From contig NZ_CP080524.1 in assembly GCF_024746795.1 (NCBI RefSeq), positions 2,768,001 to 2,832,000 on the forward strand: a stretch of 64,000 nt of DNA, given 5' to 3'. The notes under the pieces were generated by a model. It was not told where the DNA came from and ran no database searches. It saw only the letters and a list, made by a program, of their open reading frames with translations. Positions 29,040-37,681 of the stretch are shown one piece after another (positions within the stretch are counted from its first letter, which is position 1; the number at the start of each line of letters is the position of its first letter). This DNA is from Mesorhizobium sp. AR10 (lineage in GTDB: Bacteria; Pseudomonadota; Alphaproteobacteria; Rhizobiales; Rhizobiaceae). The position numbers and the translations under genes are program-made.

Positions 29040-29486
29040 ATGGACACGCCTTTCTGGAAAACCAAGACGCTCGAGGCGATGACCCCAGCCGAGTGGGAAT
29101 CGCTCTGCGACGGCTGCGGTAAATGCTGTCTGTCGAAACTCGAGGACGAGGACACCGGCGAGATCTACTGGACAAGTGTCGGCTGCCAGCTGTTCGACGC
29201 CGAAAGCTGCCGCTGCTCCGACTATGCCAACCGGCTGGCGCGCGTTCCGGACTGCGTCGGGCTGACGCCGCAGAATGTGCGCACCATCAGCTGGTTGCCC
29301 CAGACCTGCGCCTATCGGCTGGTTGCCGAAGGCCGCGATCTCTACTGGTGGCACAGGCTGGTTTCGGGAAGTGCCGAGACCGTCCACGAGGCCGGCATCT
29401 CGATTCGGGGTCGGGTTAGCGCCAACGAGACCGACCTTGCCGCACCGGACGACTATTTGGAGCACATGCTCGACGACGAGCCTTGA
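29040..29486 (+). CDS. YcgN / UPF0260 cysteine-cluster protein
   Basis: 148 residues. The N-terminal [29 protein letters not shown] and later [17 protein letters not shown] are diagnostic of the YcgN family, whose many Cys residues probably bind a metal or iron-sulfur cluster. Function is not established. ATG 29040 matches the family N-terminus although no strong ribosome site is visible. The 3' end, including the stop, is the first half of a 32-bp tandem duplication. Confidence 0.87.
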   Translation: MDTPFWKTKTLEAMTPAEWESLCDGCGKCCLSKLEDEDTGEIYWTSVGCQLFDAESCRCSDYANRLARVPDCVGLTPQNVRTISWLPQTCAYRLVAEGRDLYWWHRLVSGSAETVHEAGISIRGRVSANETDLAAPDDYLEHMLDDEP

Positions 29487-29520
29487 GATTGGAGCACATG
29501 CTCGACGACGAGCCTTGAGA
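29457..29520. repeat. Exact 32-bp tandem duplication at the ycgN-type stop
   Basis: Bases 29457-29488 are repeated without change at 29489-29520. The unit contains the last codons and the TGA of the YcgN-type gene, so the second copy lies outside the reading frame and does not alter the protein. Confidence 0.95.
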
Positions 29521-29727
29521 GCTACAAGGTCCGGAACCGACTGCGCGACCGTGCGTTTCGACATTGAGGGGTTCGGAACGGTCGCAGAAGGAGAAACTGC
29601 CGAAATCTCCCTCTTGTTGCCACATGAACCGCAAATGAACGACCAGTTCGTAATGAGTTCAGATACGGAAGTGCATTCTCGCCCCATCGTTTCCACCGGG
29701 TGAGAGCCCCCAACAAGGAGAGAAGCA

Positions 29728-30087
29728 ATGTTCAACACCATCAAGACGGCAGCCCTTTCGGGTCTTATCGCCCTCGGCACGTTTGCCGCCATCCCCGCCG
29801 CCCATGCCGACAGCATCTATCTCGGCTTTGGCAACAACAACGAACCCCGCGTCGGCGTCTATAGCGGAGACGATGACGGCTACCGTCGCGACCATCGCCG
29901 TGACGACCGCGGCTGGCGCCGGTGCTCGCCCGAGCGTGCCCTCGGCAAGGCCGAGCGCATGGGCCTGCACCGCGTCCGCATCGTCGACGTCAACCGCCGT
30001 ACCGTGAAGGTCGCGGGCCGCCAGTACGGCGACCGTGTGATTGTCGTGTTTGCCAATCAGCGCGGTTGCCCGACCCTCTCCCGCTAA
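29728..30087 (+). CDS. Small secreted protein of unknown function
   Basis: 119 residues. Residues 1-27 form a signal peptide ending in AHADS. The mature part has an Asp/Arg-rich stretch (DDGYRRDHRRDDRGWRR) and a C-terminal domain CSPERALGKAERMGLHRVRIVDVN with two cysteines that could form a disulfide. I do not recognise a named family; similar short exported proteins are common in rhizobia. AAGGAGAG precedes ATG 29728. It is followed by a strong bidirectional terminator. Confidence 0.8.
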   Translation: MFNTIKTAALSGLIALGTFAAIPAAHADSIYLGFGNNNEPRVGVYSGDDDGYRRDHRRDDRGWRRCSPERALGKAERMGLHRVRIVDVNRRTVKVAGRQYGDRVIVVFANQRGCPTLSR

Positions 30088-30178
30088 AGCGAAGATCAGC
30101 TTGGAGACATGACCTTCTCCGAAGGTCAGTCTGGAGTAGTATGAGCTCCTCCACACTGATGGAATGCGCGGCTCAAAC

Positions 30179-30211
30179 AAAACCCCGGAGGATCGATCCT
30201 CCGGGGTTTTT
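30179..30211. terminator. Strong bidirectional terminator
   Basis: A perfect 32-base palindrome, AAAACCCCGGAGGATC and its complement, with A and T runs at the ends. It separates the convergent secreted-protein and SIMPL genes. Confidence 0.93.
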
Positions 30212-30244
30212 CATTTGTCTCACAAATGATGTTTCAGGCAGCGG

Positions 30245-30955
30245 TCACTTCAGCTCGAAGGTGACGGTGACCTGCACCGCATAGGAATTCTCGCCAGCCT
30301 GCACCGGAACCGCCGCACCGGCCGCGTCGAAGGCCTTGGCGTTGATCGGCATTGGTGGCGGAGCGATGTTCTGGTCGGTGATTTCGAGCACGCGCCCGAT
30401 GCTGACACCGGCCGCTTCGGCCAGCGTCTTGGCCTTGGCGACGGCGTTTGCGACCGCCTTCTTGCGGGCTTCGGTGACGGCGGCCGCCGGATCCTCATTG
30501 GTGAAGGAGATGCCGCCGCCCTGGTTGACGCCAAGCGACACCGCCTTGTCGAGGATGTCGCCGGTCTTGTCGATGTCACGGATGCGCACCGAAAGCGTGT
30601 TGGTCACCTGATAGGCAACGAGCTCGGCCTCCTGGCTGCCGTCCGGCTTGTTGGTGTAGACGTAGCGCGGGTTGATCTGGATGCCGGCGGTCTGCAGATC
30701 GCGTTCCTTGATGCCGGCCGATTTCATCGCCGCGATCACGGCGGCCATGGCGTCGTTGTTGGCATCGAGCGCGGCGCGCGCGGTCTTGGCCTCGCGCATG
30801 ACGCTGAGCGACAGCAGCGCCAGATCCGGCGCCATTGTCGCTTCGCCTTCGCCGGAAACGACGATGCGAGGCGAGGGCGGCGAATCGGCAGCACCGGCCA
30901 TCGCTGGAAAAGCGATTGCGGCGGCAAGTGCGAGGGGCAAAAGATGTCTGGTCAT
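30245..30955 (-). CDS. SIMPL (DUF541) domain periplasmic protein
   Basis: 236 residues. A signal peptide (1-22, MAGAADS cleavage region) precedes the SIMPL domain: RIVVSGEGEATMAPDLALLSLSV at the start, and NAVAKAKTLAEAAGVSIGRVLEI near the end. SIMPL proteins such as E. coli YggE are periplasmic or outer-membrane-linked, and several affect oxidative stress. The biochemical role is not known. It is transcribed away from the tRNA. Confidence 0.9.
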   Translation of the reverse strand: MTRHLLPLALAAAIAFPAMAGAADSPPSPRIVVSGEGEATMAPDLALLSLSVMREAKTARAALDANNDAMAAVIAAMKSAGIKERDLQTAGIQINPRYVYTNKPDGSQEAELVAYQVTNTLSVRIRDIDKTGDILDKAVSLGVNQGGGISFTNEDPAAAVTEARKKAVANAVAKAKTLAEAAGVSIGRVLEITDQNIAPPPMPINAKAFDAAGAAVPVQAGENSYAVQVTVTFELK

Positions 30956-31088
30956 GAAAATCTCCTTGGCTGCGATCCGGTCGCACCTGCCAACTAGGGC
31001 GCGAATATGGGCTGATTTGGGCGATCGCTTTCCAGCCCTTCGGGAAAGCCTTGTGCCGCTCGGGGAAAAACACTAATCCAGCCGCGTG

Positions 31089-31164
31089 GGGCCTGTAGCT
31101 CAATGGTTAGAGCCGGCGGCTCATAACCGCTTGGTTGGGGGTTCGAGTCCCTCCGGGCCCACCA
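31089..31164 (+). tRNA. tRNA with CAU anticodon, probably tRNA-Ile2 (lysidine type)
   Basis: 76 bases with CCA encoded. Acceptor GGGCCTG pairs with CGGGCCC; D stem GCTC/GAGC; anticodon stem GGCGG/CCGCT with loop CTCATAA (anticodon CAT at 31122-31124); T stem GGGGG/CCCTC. A CAU anticodon is normally called Met, but the C4-G69 and C5-G68 acceptor pairs are TilS identity elements of tRNA-Ile2, and the anticodon arm and variable loop resemble E. coli tRNA-Ile2 more than elongator tRNA-Met. It is the likely integration site of the adjacent island. Confidence 0.93.
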
Positions 31165-31230
31165 TGACCATTGATTTTATTACTAAAAAGTGACCTTGGC
31201 CCAAAACGTTTTGGGCCCATTATGGGCCCA
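31139..31230. other. Probable attachment-site region (attL side)
   Basis: The 3' half of the tRNA plus flanking DNA up to the integrase. GGGCCCA at the tRNA acceptor end recurs at 31213-31219 and 31224-31230, and GGCCCAAAACGTTTTGGGCC at 31198-31217 is a perfect 20-base palindrome. These are plausible integrase core or arm sites. No second copy of the tRNA 3' end was seen to the right, so the other junction is probably outside the window. Confidence 0.5.
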
Positions 31231-31260
31231 AAGAAAAAGGCGGCCAGAAGCCGCCTTTCC
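31231..31260 (-). terminator. Rho-independent terminator of the integrase gene
   Basis: On the minus strand AAAGGCGG pairs with CCGCCTTT around a 7-base loop, followed by TTCTT-type sequence; it lies 22 bases after the integrase stop. Confidence 0.8.
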
Positions 31261-31281
31261 TTTTGGCTGGGGCTCAATCGG

Positions 31282-32472
31282 CTATTTGATGATGCGCAGG
31301 AGTGTCCGCTGACGCATGGCATCGCGTTTGGCTTCACGTTCGTTGATCGCCCGGGCGATATCGACAGCCATCCGCTTCTTGTTGGCCTCCCGCACGTATT
31401 CGTCGGTCACAGTCATCGAGGAATGGCCCATCGCCTCCATGATAGCTCGCGCCTGGATGTTGCACTCGGCGAGATAGGTGCCGAAGGTGCGGCGCAGACC
31501 ATGCAGGGTGTAGCCTTCGGGAATGCCGGCCTGTTTGTTCCAGTGTGCGATCATTCCGGTGAGGCTTTTTTCAGCGAAGGGTTTCCCGTAGGCATTCTTT
31601 AGTACCGCCCCACCTTTCGAACGATCGAGCGGCGCCAACGCCTGCGCCAACTTGTCGACGATCGGGATGAACATCTCGCGACCGCCGTGACGGTTGCGAT
31701 TTTTTTGCTGTCGGAAGTCGAAGGCTTCGATCATCTCCAGTGAACCGTCGAAAAGTTCGATTTCCTCGACCACGAGATGCTCCCAATCGAGCGCCGCGAC
31801 ATCGCCGCGCCGATTGCCAAGCCAGAACCCAAGCGCATAGCAGGTGCGCGCGGCAGTGCCGATTGGATGGCGCGCCTCGAATTTCTCACGGATCGAAATC
31901 GGCCAGGCCGGATTGGCCGTGGATTTGGGCACGCGCACGCGGATGGACAGCGACGGATCGTTCTGCGGCTTGATCCACCTTTCTATATGGATCGCCACCC
32001 ACAGAAGCTTCTTGATTGCGACCAGCATGTGTTTAGCGACCGTCCGGTTGGTCCCGAAGAAACCTTCGATGATGACGCGCAGGCGATCGGCATCGAGATG
32101 TTCCACCGGGGTATCACGCCAGGTCAATGGATATGCAGGATCGATCCGCAACTTAAGGAAACGCTCGATGAGCCGCGCGTTCTTTCGTCGGGTCGCTTCA
32201 TCAAAGTCCAACCATTCCATCGTCGTTTCGAGTCGCCGGGCTGCATGCCCGAAGGTCTTTGGCAGCGCCCTGCCGGGCAGGTCGATAATAATTGCCTTGT
32301 GGTCTTGGCCTTGCGTCGCCTTTTCATAGGCAGCTTCGAATTCCGGATCTCCGGGCTGACCGGGAAGACGGATTTCGGGCATTCCCTTTGCACGATAGCG
32401 ATAGACCAGTTTTCCGTTCTTGAGGCGCGACGAAACGCCGGGGTAGCTGGCATCCTTGAATGGCCGGGCCAT
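31282..32472 (-). CDS. Tyrosine-type site-specific integrase
   Basis: 396 residues. The catalytic domain shows the box I Arg region (ALGFWLGNRRGDVAALDW), HGLRRTFGTYL with the H-x-x-R pair, GHSSMTVTDEYV with the box II His and the Tyr nucleophile about ten residues later. The N-terminal 180 residues are the arm- and core-binding part. ATG 32472 overlaps the stop of the upstream HTH gene (TGATG) and follows GGAGGG, so it is translationally coupled; a TTG one codon earlier is less likely. It points toward the tRNA 3' end, the standard layout for an island integrated there. Confidence 0.95.
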   Translation of the reverse strand: MARPFKDASYPGVSSRLKNGKLVYRYRAKGMPEIRLPGQPGDPEFEAAYEKATQGQDHKAIIIDLPGRALPKTFGHAARRLETTMEWLDFDEATRRKNARLIERFLKLRIDPAYPLTWRDTPVEHLDADRLRVIIEGFFGTNRTVAKHMLVAIKKLLWVAIHIERWIKPQNDPSLSIRVRVPKSTANPAWPISIREKFEARHPIGTAARTCYALGFWLGNRRGDVAALDWEHLVVEEIELFDGSLEMIEAFDFRQQKNRNRHGGREMFIPIVDKLAQALAPLDRSKGGAVLKNAYGKPFAEKSLTGMIAHWNKQAGIPEGYTLHGLRRTFGTYLAECNIQARAIMEAMGHSSMTVTDEYVREANKKRMAVDIARAINEREAKRDAMRQRTLLRIIK

Positions 32473-32723
32473 CAAACCCTCCTTCCAGTCTTCTGCTGCC
32501 GTGGTGTCACGCGCGGGGAGACTTCAATCTTCGCCTGAGGCGATAGGTTTTCGCTTTTAAGGGCAACGCGTAGGAGTATCGGGTACGGGAAGCCTCGACC
32601 TTGCTCTATGCCCTCGTAGGTGCGTTTCGGTATTCCCAATGCCTTAGCTGCGCCTTCGGCAGTGAATCCCTCCTTCGCCCGCCAAGCTTTTACATCTCGT
32701 GCAAGCGCCTCACTCTCGTTCAC
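32472..32723 (-). CDS. Small HTH (Cro/XRE-like) protein coupled to the integrase
   Basis: 83 residues. The HTH segment is VKAWRAKEGFTAEGAAKALGIPKRTYEGIEQGRGFPYP, Cro/C1-like; the C-terminal tail is basic. Its stop overlaps the integrase start, so the two proteins are made together. Small DNA-binding proteins at this position commonly act as regulators or recombination directionality factors; which applies here is not determinable. Confidence 0.82.
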   Translation of the reverse strand: MNESEALARDVKAWRAKEGFTAEGAAKALGIPKRTYEGIEQGRGFPYPILLRVALKSENLSPQAKIEVSPRVTPRQQKTGRRV

Positions 32724-32788
32724 GTCATCCTGTCCGCTCAGGCGATCACTGTACTACGCCGACAGCGTATACGCAACGTGCGTAGTCA

Positions 32789-33040
32789 CTAACTTGTTGC
32801 CGCCTTCCGCTCGCTCCGCTCCAACAGTTCTTGGAGACCGTTATCTTTATCAGGCAAGGAGGTGAAAGCGATATCGAGGGTGACACGATCCCAAATCGTG
32901 CGACTGTTAATGAGCTTGGGCCTCGGCATGCGACCGTCAGCGACCATTTCGTCGAACAATGTCGGTCCAACGCCGACATAGCGCGCTGCTTCCTCGCGGG
33001 AGAGACCTCGCGGCGGGTACGAAATTGCATCGCTCTTCAC
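32789..33040 (-). CDS. AlpA/excisionase-like HTH protein
   Basis: 83 residues from GTG 33040, preceded by GAGG eight bases away. The core, PRGLSREEAARYVGVGPTLFDEMVADGRMPRP, is the MerR-like winged HTH of AlpA/Xis proteins. The frame stays open to 33271, but those 77 upstream codons do not look like a conserved domain, and an 80-residue product is typical for the family. Predicted to regulate integrase expression or direct excision. Confidence 0.78.
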   Translation of the reverse strand: MKSDAISYPPRGLSREEAARYVGVGPTLFDEMVADGRMPRPKLINSRTIWDRVTLDIAFTSLPDKDNGLQELLERSERKAATS

Positions 33041-34285
33041 AATTGTTGCCTCGAAGACCGTGGGGCCGCCGTTGTGCGAGACCTGATAACCTTGGCTACG
33101 GCCGATCTCGACGGAGATCGCCACAAAACCGTTGATCCGGCTAAGCCACACACCGCAATGGTCGGTCATCCATACGGGGATGCACCTTTGCTTGGAAGCT
33201 GCCTCAACACACATTCGGCAAAAGGCAACAGTGGCGTGCAAATCGGATAAAGTATCGTTCGGACACAACAAGACACCAGCGTATCAAAACTGCGCCATTT
33301 CGTCTTAGCCAATGGCAGAGACGGGATACGGCAGAGTCAATGAAATGACTGAAAATTCGAGGGCAAGTTTTGTTCGTATCTAAAACCTAACAACGCGCGT
33401 CGGGGGTTCATTTCGGGAGGGCGCTACCAAACCCTGTCCGTTCGAGAATTGGCCTACGCGGCTTCACCCCAACATCGCGCGCCACTGTCCCGGCGAGGGG
33501 CTACCCCGTGGTGTCGAAGGTCTCCTGGTTACTGCATCGCAACATCTCCGTTCCGTCCCGTCTTTTTGGCCAACGCACCCGCATCTTGCGCGTGACGATT
33601 AGTTAGCGCGCTTGCAACGATACTTAGCGCATCCATCTCAACGCCGGAATGTCTGCGACACACGCGTGCGGCGAAGGCGTGCAGCGGCGTGCTAACAGGA
33701 CGGTTTGTTTCGGATACTCGTCCCGCAGGGATGAGGTGAATGCCGACGATTGCAGAATAGGGCTTGAAGAACCAGCGGCAGGGTGGCGGAGATACGTGAC
33801 AGGCATATGCGAATGCCTTAGATATCTGCCGCGTCCTTTTTCGGTTTCGTATTGCCTTGTACGAGCTGATTTTATTCCAAACGCAGTCGGGGGCCTCACT
33901 ATGGCGCGAAACCCCCAGTTCGATTCTTCACGGCCGATGGCGTCGAGGTGGAAACCATCCTCGATTTGGCCGGCCCTCACAAGGATGAGCTGGTGAAGCG
34001 AATCGTTGCGGCGCTGGCGCGAGACGGGGCGAGGCGGGATTTTCTCGCCGAGCGCGGCCTGCTCTCGCGTCAAGCCTAACGGGCCGTCGCCGGATTCGTT
34101 CAGAATGCGAGGGTTGCCGTTCAACGCGCGCGAGCCGTATAAACTCCGAGAGCCCCGGCTCCGAGGATGATGTAATCGTACGTATCCGCGATCAATTTGG
34201 CCGCCGCAATTCAAATCAGTGGGCCACGCCAGGAGCCGAATGTCTGTCTGTGATGAGACGACGGCGCTGAGACGCATGTGGCCCA
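33041..34285. other. Gene-poor island segment with decayed coding remnant
   Basis: About 1.2 kb with no intact gene I can support. A stop-free frame at 33870-34079 on the plus strand, ending in TAA, reads like real protein (VEVETILDLAGPHKDELVKR, then a LLSRQA C-terminus) but has no start codon or upstream domain, suggesting the tail of a lost gene. Longer frames here have no conserved sequence character. Confidence 0.5.
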
Positions 34286-35512
34286 TCACAGAGCCCGATC
34301 GTGCCGTGCCATCGCAGCCAGGCCCACTACCGCGAGTGCCGAGAATGCGGCCGGAAACCAGAACACGTACGGCAGGCCGACCATGGCGACGCCCAGCCCG
34401 CCCGTTACACCGCCGAGCGCGGAACTGACCGCCGATGAACTCATGAATATGGCGGAGGCCGTCGCCACAGCTGTGGGCAGGAGCCGCTGCGCGACGATGA
34501 TGCCCAGGGCCGCAAACACGCCCCATACTCCGCCCATCAGGATCTGGCCGGCGAACATCCCGCCAGCGCTTGGCCACGCCGCAAAGCATATGTTGGCAGC
34601 CACACCGAGGCCTGCCGCCATGCACATGAGCCACAGCATTCCGAATCGCTGACCGAGAATGACGCTGAACGGCATGATCAGCAGCTCTATAAGCGGCTGG
34701 ATGCCGATAACTGCACCCCGGATCGTGGCATCGAGCTTGAGGCTTTGTTCCATGTAGAGCGGAAGAAAGCCGTACTTCACCGATTCACCCGCAGTGACGA
34801 GGACGAAGAGGCCTGTAAATGCCAGTAGCGGCAGTATAGGGCGCCAATTCGCAAAATCCGCATTGTCGCCCTGGTATTCGGCATCGTCCTTCCTCGCAGG
34901 CGCAGCCGCGCTCAGCGTACCCAGGGGAAGGATCTGCAGGAGGGAGCAGATGGCAGTGCCCCAAAGCATCGTACGGAGGCTTGTCCCCGCAGCTAGCCAA
35001 GCTCCGGCCACGGGGCCAACAACCCATCCAGCGGTCAGCGCCATTCGGACAACGGCCACGACACTCTCGTCAGTGCGTGCCGGCGTCCTGCTGAGTTCAT
35101 CATGAATTGCCGCGAAAACCTGCGAAGCCGCAGCACCAGAGAAAGCCAAGACCACCGCGCTGATCGCGAAAGGCATCCAAACTTGAGTTGAAATGGCAAT
35201 GCCGGCCCAGCCGAGAAATCCGGCAATGGCACAAAGACGGAATAGACCGAGCCGGATACCGCTGCGGTCCGAGTAGCTACCGACGGCGTACCCTATCACG
35301 GGTGCCACCAGGCTCGTCAGGTAGAAGAGGCCGGCGACTGGAAGCGATGCGCCCAACTCGTGCACGAGGAAAAGTACGATTTGGGGAGCAGCAGCCGAGA
35401 CCCCTACACCGGATAGAAACATGGCAATCGTGGCACCGCGGTATAGCGGCGAAGAAAGGATTCGGCTGAACGCCGAAGGGTTACCGGGTGAGGCGATCGT
35501 CCTGGCTTCCAC
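34286..35512 (-). CDS. MFS sugar efflux transporter, SetA-like
   Basis: 408 residues with about twelve helices. LYRGATIAMFLSGVGVSAAAPQ at helix 1 and YSDRSGIRLGLF as motif A resemble the SET sugar-efflux group. Family knowledge: export of sugars or sugar analogues. The start is a GTG at 35512 with a weak AAGAAAG site; an inner ATG would cut into helix 1. It is divergent from a LacI gene, and a perfect 14-bp palindrome between them is the likely shared operator. Confidence 0.83.
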   Translation of the reverse strand: MEARTIASPGNPSAFSRILSSPLYRGATIAMFLSGVGVSAAAPQIVLFLVHELGASLPVAGLFYLTSLVAPVIGYAVGSYSDRSGIRLGLFRLCAIAGFLGWAGIAISTQVWMPFAISAVVLAFSGAAASQVFAAIHDELSRTPARTDESVVAVVRMALTAGWVVGPVAGAWLAAGTSLRTMLWGTAICSLLQILPLGTLSAAAPARKDDAEYQGDNADFANWRPILPLLAFTGLFVLVTAGESVKYGFLPLYMEQSLKLDATIRGAVIGIQPLIELLIMPFSVILGQRFGMLWLMCMAAGLGVAANICFAAWPSAGGMFAGQILMGGVWGVFAALGIIVAQRLLPTAVATASAIFMSSSAVSSALGGVTGGLGVAMVGLPYVFWFPAAFSALAVVGLAAMARHDRAL

Positions 35513-35603
35513 GATATTACTTTCTTGCGCAATGAAGGCAGGTCTCTGGGAGCCTCAGCGGTGACGTCTGACCAGCGATTGCGACCAGGCGCTGATTTCC
35601 GAT

Positions 35604-35617
35604 AGTAACCGGTTACT
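35604..35617. promoter_or_regulatory. LacI-type operator palindrome
   Basis: AGTAACCGGTTACT is a perfect 14-bp palindrome with the central CpG typical of LacI-family sites. It lies between the divergent MFS and LacI genes. No second copy was noticed in the window. Confidence 0.8.
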
Positions 35618-35678
35618 GCCTTGGATATCCTCGGTGTTGACTCTCGGCAACGGCGTTGCGATGGGTTATTCACGCCTC

Positions 35679-36698
35679 ATGCCGCCACGCCGCACCAAAG
35701 AGATCAGCATTCGCGACGTAGCTCGCGCAGCGGGGGTGTCTGTGGCGACGGCATCGCGAGCTATGTCGAAAACCGACTATCCGGTAGCAGCGGGCACACG
35801 CCAGCAGGTAATCGACGCGGCGCGCGCCCTGGGCTTCGTTCCCAATGCGATGGCCCGGGGCCTGGCCCGGTCGCGGTCGGACAGTGTCGGCGTCGTCATC
35901 CCCTCGGCCAACGCCTACTATGCGGCCATGATGTCGGGCATTGAAGCCGCCACCCACGCGCAGGGCCTCACCATGCTGCTAGGGTTGACGAACGGCGACG
36001 AAGGCCGGCGCGAGGCTTATATCACCGCGTTCCTCGAGCGGCGTGTGGATGGCATACTCGTTTGCGCGGCAGCCCACGATCAGCGGCCTAGCCGGCCACC
36101 TGAAGAGATGCCGGTGCCCGTGGTGCTGATCGGCCAGCAACCCAATGCCGGCTATTCGATCATCCGGACGGACAACGTGGCGGCTGGCCACACCGCCGCG
36201 CGCCATCTCTGGTCGCTGGGGCATCGCCGGTACGCGTACATTACGCCCGACGACGCCTGGTATGATTTCCGAGACCGCCGCCTCGGCATGATGGGCTTCC
36301 TGGAATCCACCGGCGAGCCTTTTTCAGTCGAACTGCTTGATGAGATCCGTGGTGAGACCGACGCCTACCGCCGTGTTTCGGATGCTTGCCGAAATGGGTT
36401 TGACGCCACAGCTATTGTCGCCTCTACGGACCGGCATGCGCTGGGTGCGCTCGCAGCGCTGGCGGATGCCGGCGTTCGTGTCCCGGAGGACAAGGCAGTG
36501 ATGGGTTTCGACAACTACATCACTAGCAGCTTCCTGAGACCCTCCCTCACTTCGATGAGCATGCCGGCGATGGAGATGGGCCGGCTGGGCATCGAATATC
36601 TCCGGCAGAAAATCAACGGCTCTGCGGTGCCGCAGGACACCGTCCTGCAGGCGGCACTTGTCGCGCGCCAATCGACTGGCTCATCTCACGGAGCGTGA
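35679..36698 (+). CDS. LacI family transcriptional regulator
   Basis: 339 residues from ATG 35679. The N-terminal HTH is SIRDVARAAGVSVATASRAM with hinge helix PNAMARGLARSRS; then a periplasmic-binding-like effector domain (VGVVIPSANAYYAAMMSGIE to FDNYITSSFLRPSLTS). Alternative starts are ATG 35661 and GTG 35634; none has a strong ribosome site, and 35679 gives the usual eight residues before the HTH. Probably a repressor of itself and the divergent MFS gene, and perhaps of catabolic genes in the island, with a sugar-type inducer. Confidence 0.9.
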   Translation: MPPRRTKEISIRDVARAAGVSVATASRAMSKTDYPVAAGTRQQVIDAARALGFVPNAMARGLARSRSDSVGVVIPSANAYYAAMMSGIEAATHAQGLTMLLGLTNGDEGRREAYITAFLERRVDGILVCAAAHDQRPSRPPEEMPVPVVLIGQQPNAGYSIIRTDNVAAGHTAARHLWSLGHRRYAYITPDDAWYDFRDRRLGMMGFLESTGEPFSVELLDEIRGETDAYRRVSDACRNGFDATAIVASTDRHALGALAALADAGVRVPEDKAVMGFDNYITSSFLRPSLTSMSMPAMEMGRLGIEYLRQKINGSAVPQDTVLQAALVARQSTGSSHGA

Positions 36699-36834
36699 CG
36701 ACGATCGGACTCGGACGCGACCAAATACGATATTGTCGAAGACTATCCGGCGCCTGTAGCGCGCATGGTGAAACTGGCGGGGCAGAAAGGTGATGGTAGC
36801 ACGCACAGGCGGCCATTTGCCCGCTTGCCTGTCG

Positions 36835-37599
36835 TCAAAAGAATGCGCTTCGACAAGCGGCGACTGACTGGGCCGTTGGCGCAATAGGTCTATACTCCAG
36901 CCCAACGAAACCGCTGTAGCCTTGGGTGAAAAGCCAGTCCAACCGCTTCTTCAGATCGATGCCACCAGTCCCTGGTTCGTTGCGCCCGGGATGATCGGCA
37001 ATATGAATGTGGAACACGCGATCAATATTGCTGCCAATAACGACGTCGGTTTCTTCGCTCATAACAGCAGAGTGGTAGATATCGTAAACGATCCCGATCT
37101 CCGGGCGCCCGGTTGCGGCAACGATCTCCAGGCCCTCGACAGTCGAAGGCAGGAAATATCCGGGGTGATCTATCAGTGTGTTGAGTGGTTCAAGACCAAT
37201 ACGAACGCCGCTTCCCTCCAGCATTTCGCCAGCGAGGGCCAATGTTTCGACCAGCGCCTTCTTCTGATCATGTCGGGGGACATCAGGAAGCTCATCGCCT
37301 GCCTGGACAATAAGCACCGGTGCACCAAGTCTCCTTGCTGTGGCAATCGAGCGTCTAAGACCTTCGAGAAAAATGCTCTGGTTCCGGATATCCGTCAGCG
37401 GGATCATCGGTTCAGCTACGATGCTGCTTAGTTCCATCTCGGCCGCCCGCAATGCGAGTTCGATGCTGCCCAGATCCTTGTCGGTCCACCTCCAGAATTC
37501 GACGGCTGTCAGCCCGCTTAGCCGTGCAAGCGATATACGATCTGCCAGATTTGCCGTTTCAGGGGCGTAGAGCCATTCTATGCAAGCCGAAAGTTTCAC
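36835..37599 (-). CDS. Hydroxypyruvate isomerase-like TIM-barrel protein
   Basis: 254 residues. Xylose-isomerase-like TIM barrel with the Hyi-type N-terminus LSACIEWLYAPETANLADRI, GLEPLNTLIDHPGYFL carrying a metal-ligand Glu, IVYDIYHSAVM with Asp/His, and the HIHIADHPGRNEPGTG segment. Family members isomerise hydroxypyruvate/tartronate semialdehyde or related keto sugars. The start is GTG 37599 with a poor ribosome site. It is the last gene of the leftward HisD-like operon and lies convergent to LacI. Its pairing with a TPP carboligase recalls gcl-hyi, but the substrate here is unknown. Confidence 0.85.
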   Translation of the reverse strand: MKLSACIEWLYAPETANLADRISLARLSGLTAVEFWRWTDKDLGSIELALRAAEMELSSIVAEPMIPLTDIRNQSIFLEGLRRSIATARRLGAPVLIVQAGDELPDVPRHDQKKALVETLALAGEMLEGSGVRIGLEPLNTLIDHPGYFLPSTVEGLEIVAATGRPEIGIVYDIYHSAVMSEETDVVIGSNIDRVFHIHIADHPGRNEPGTGGIDLKKRLDWLFTQGYSGFVGLEYRPIAPTAQSVAACRSAFF

Positions 37600-37681
37600 A
37601 GCTGGCTCACAGCTTCTTGGCCGCCGCGGCTGCTGTCAGCCGGTACAGTGCGACCTCGCTGCGATTTTGCATTCCGCATCG

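Noticed and set aside
32789..33271. 160-residue reading of the AlpA-like gene
   Set aside because: Only the last 83 residues look like a conserved domain, and GTG 33040 has a good ribosome site.
33041..34285. Search for an insertion sequence or CRISPR array in the gene-poor island segment
   Set aside because: No terminal inverted repeats, transposase motif or regular spaced repeats were visible here or elsewhere in the window.
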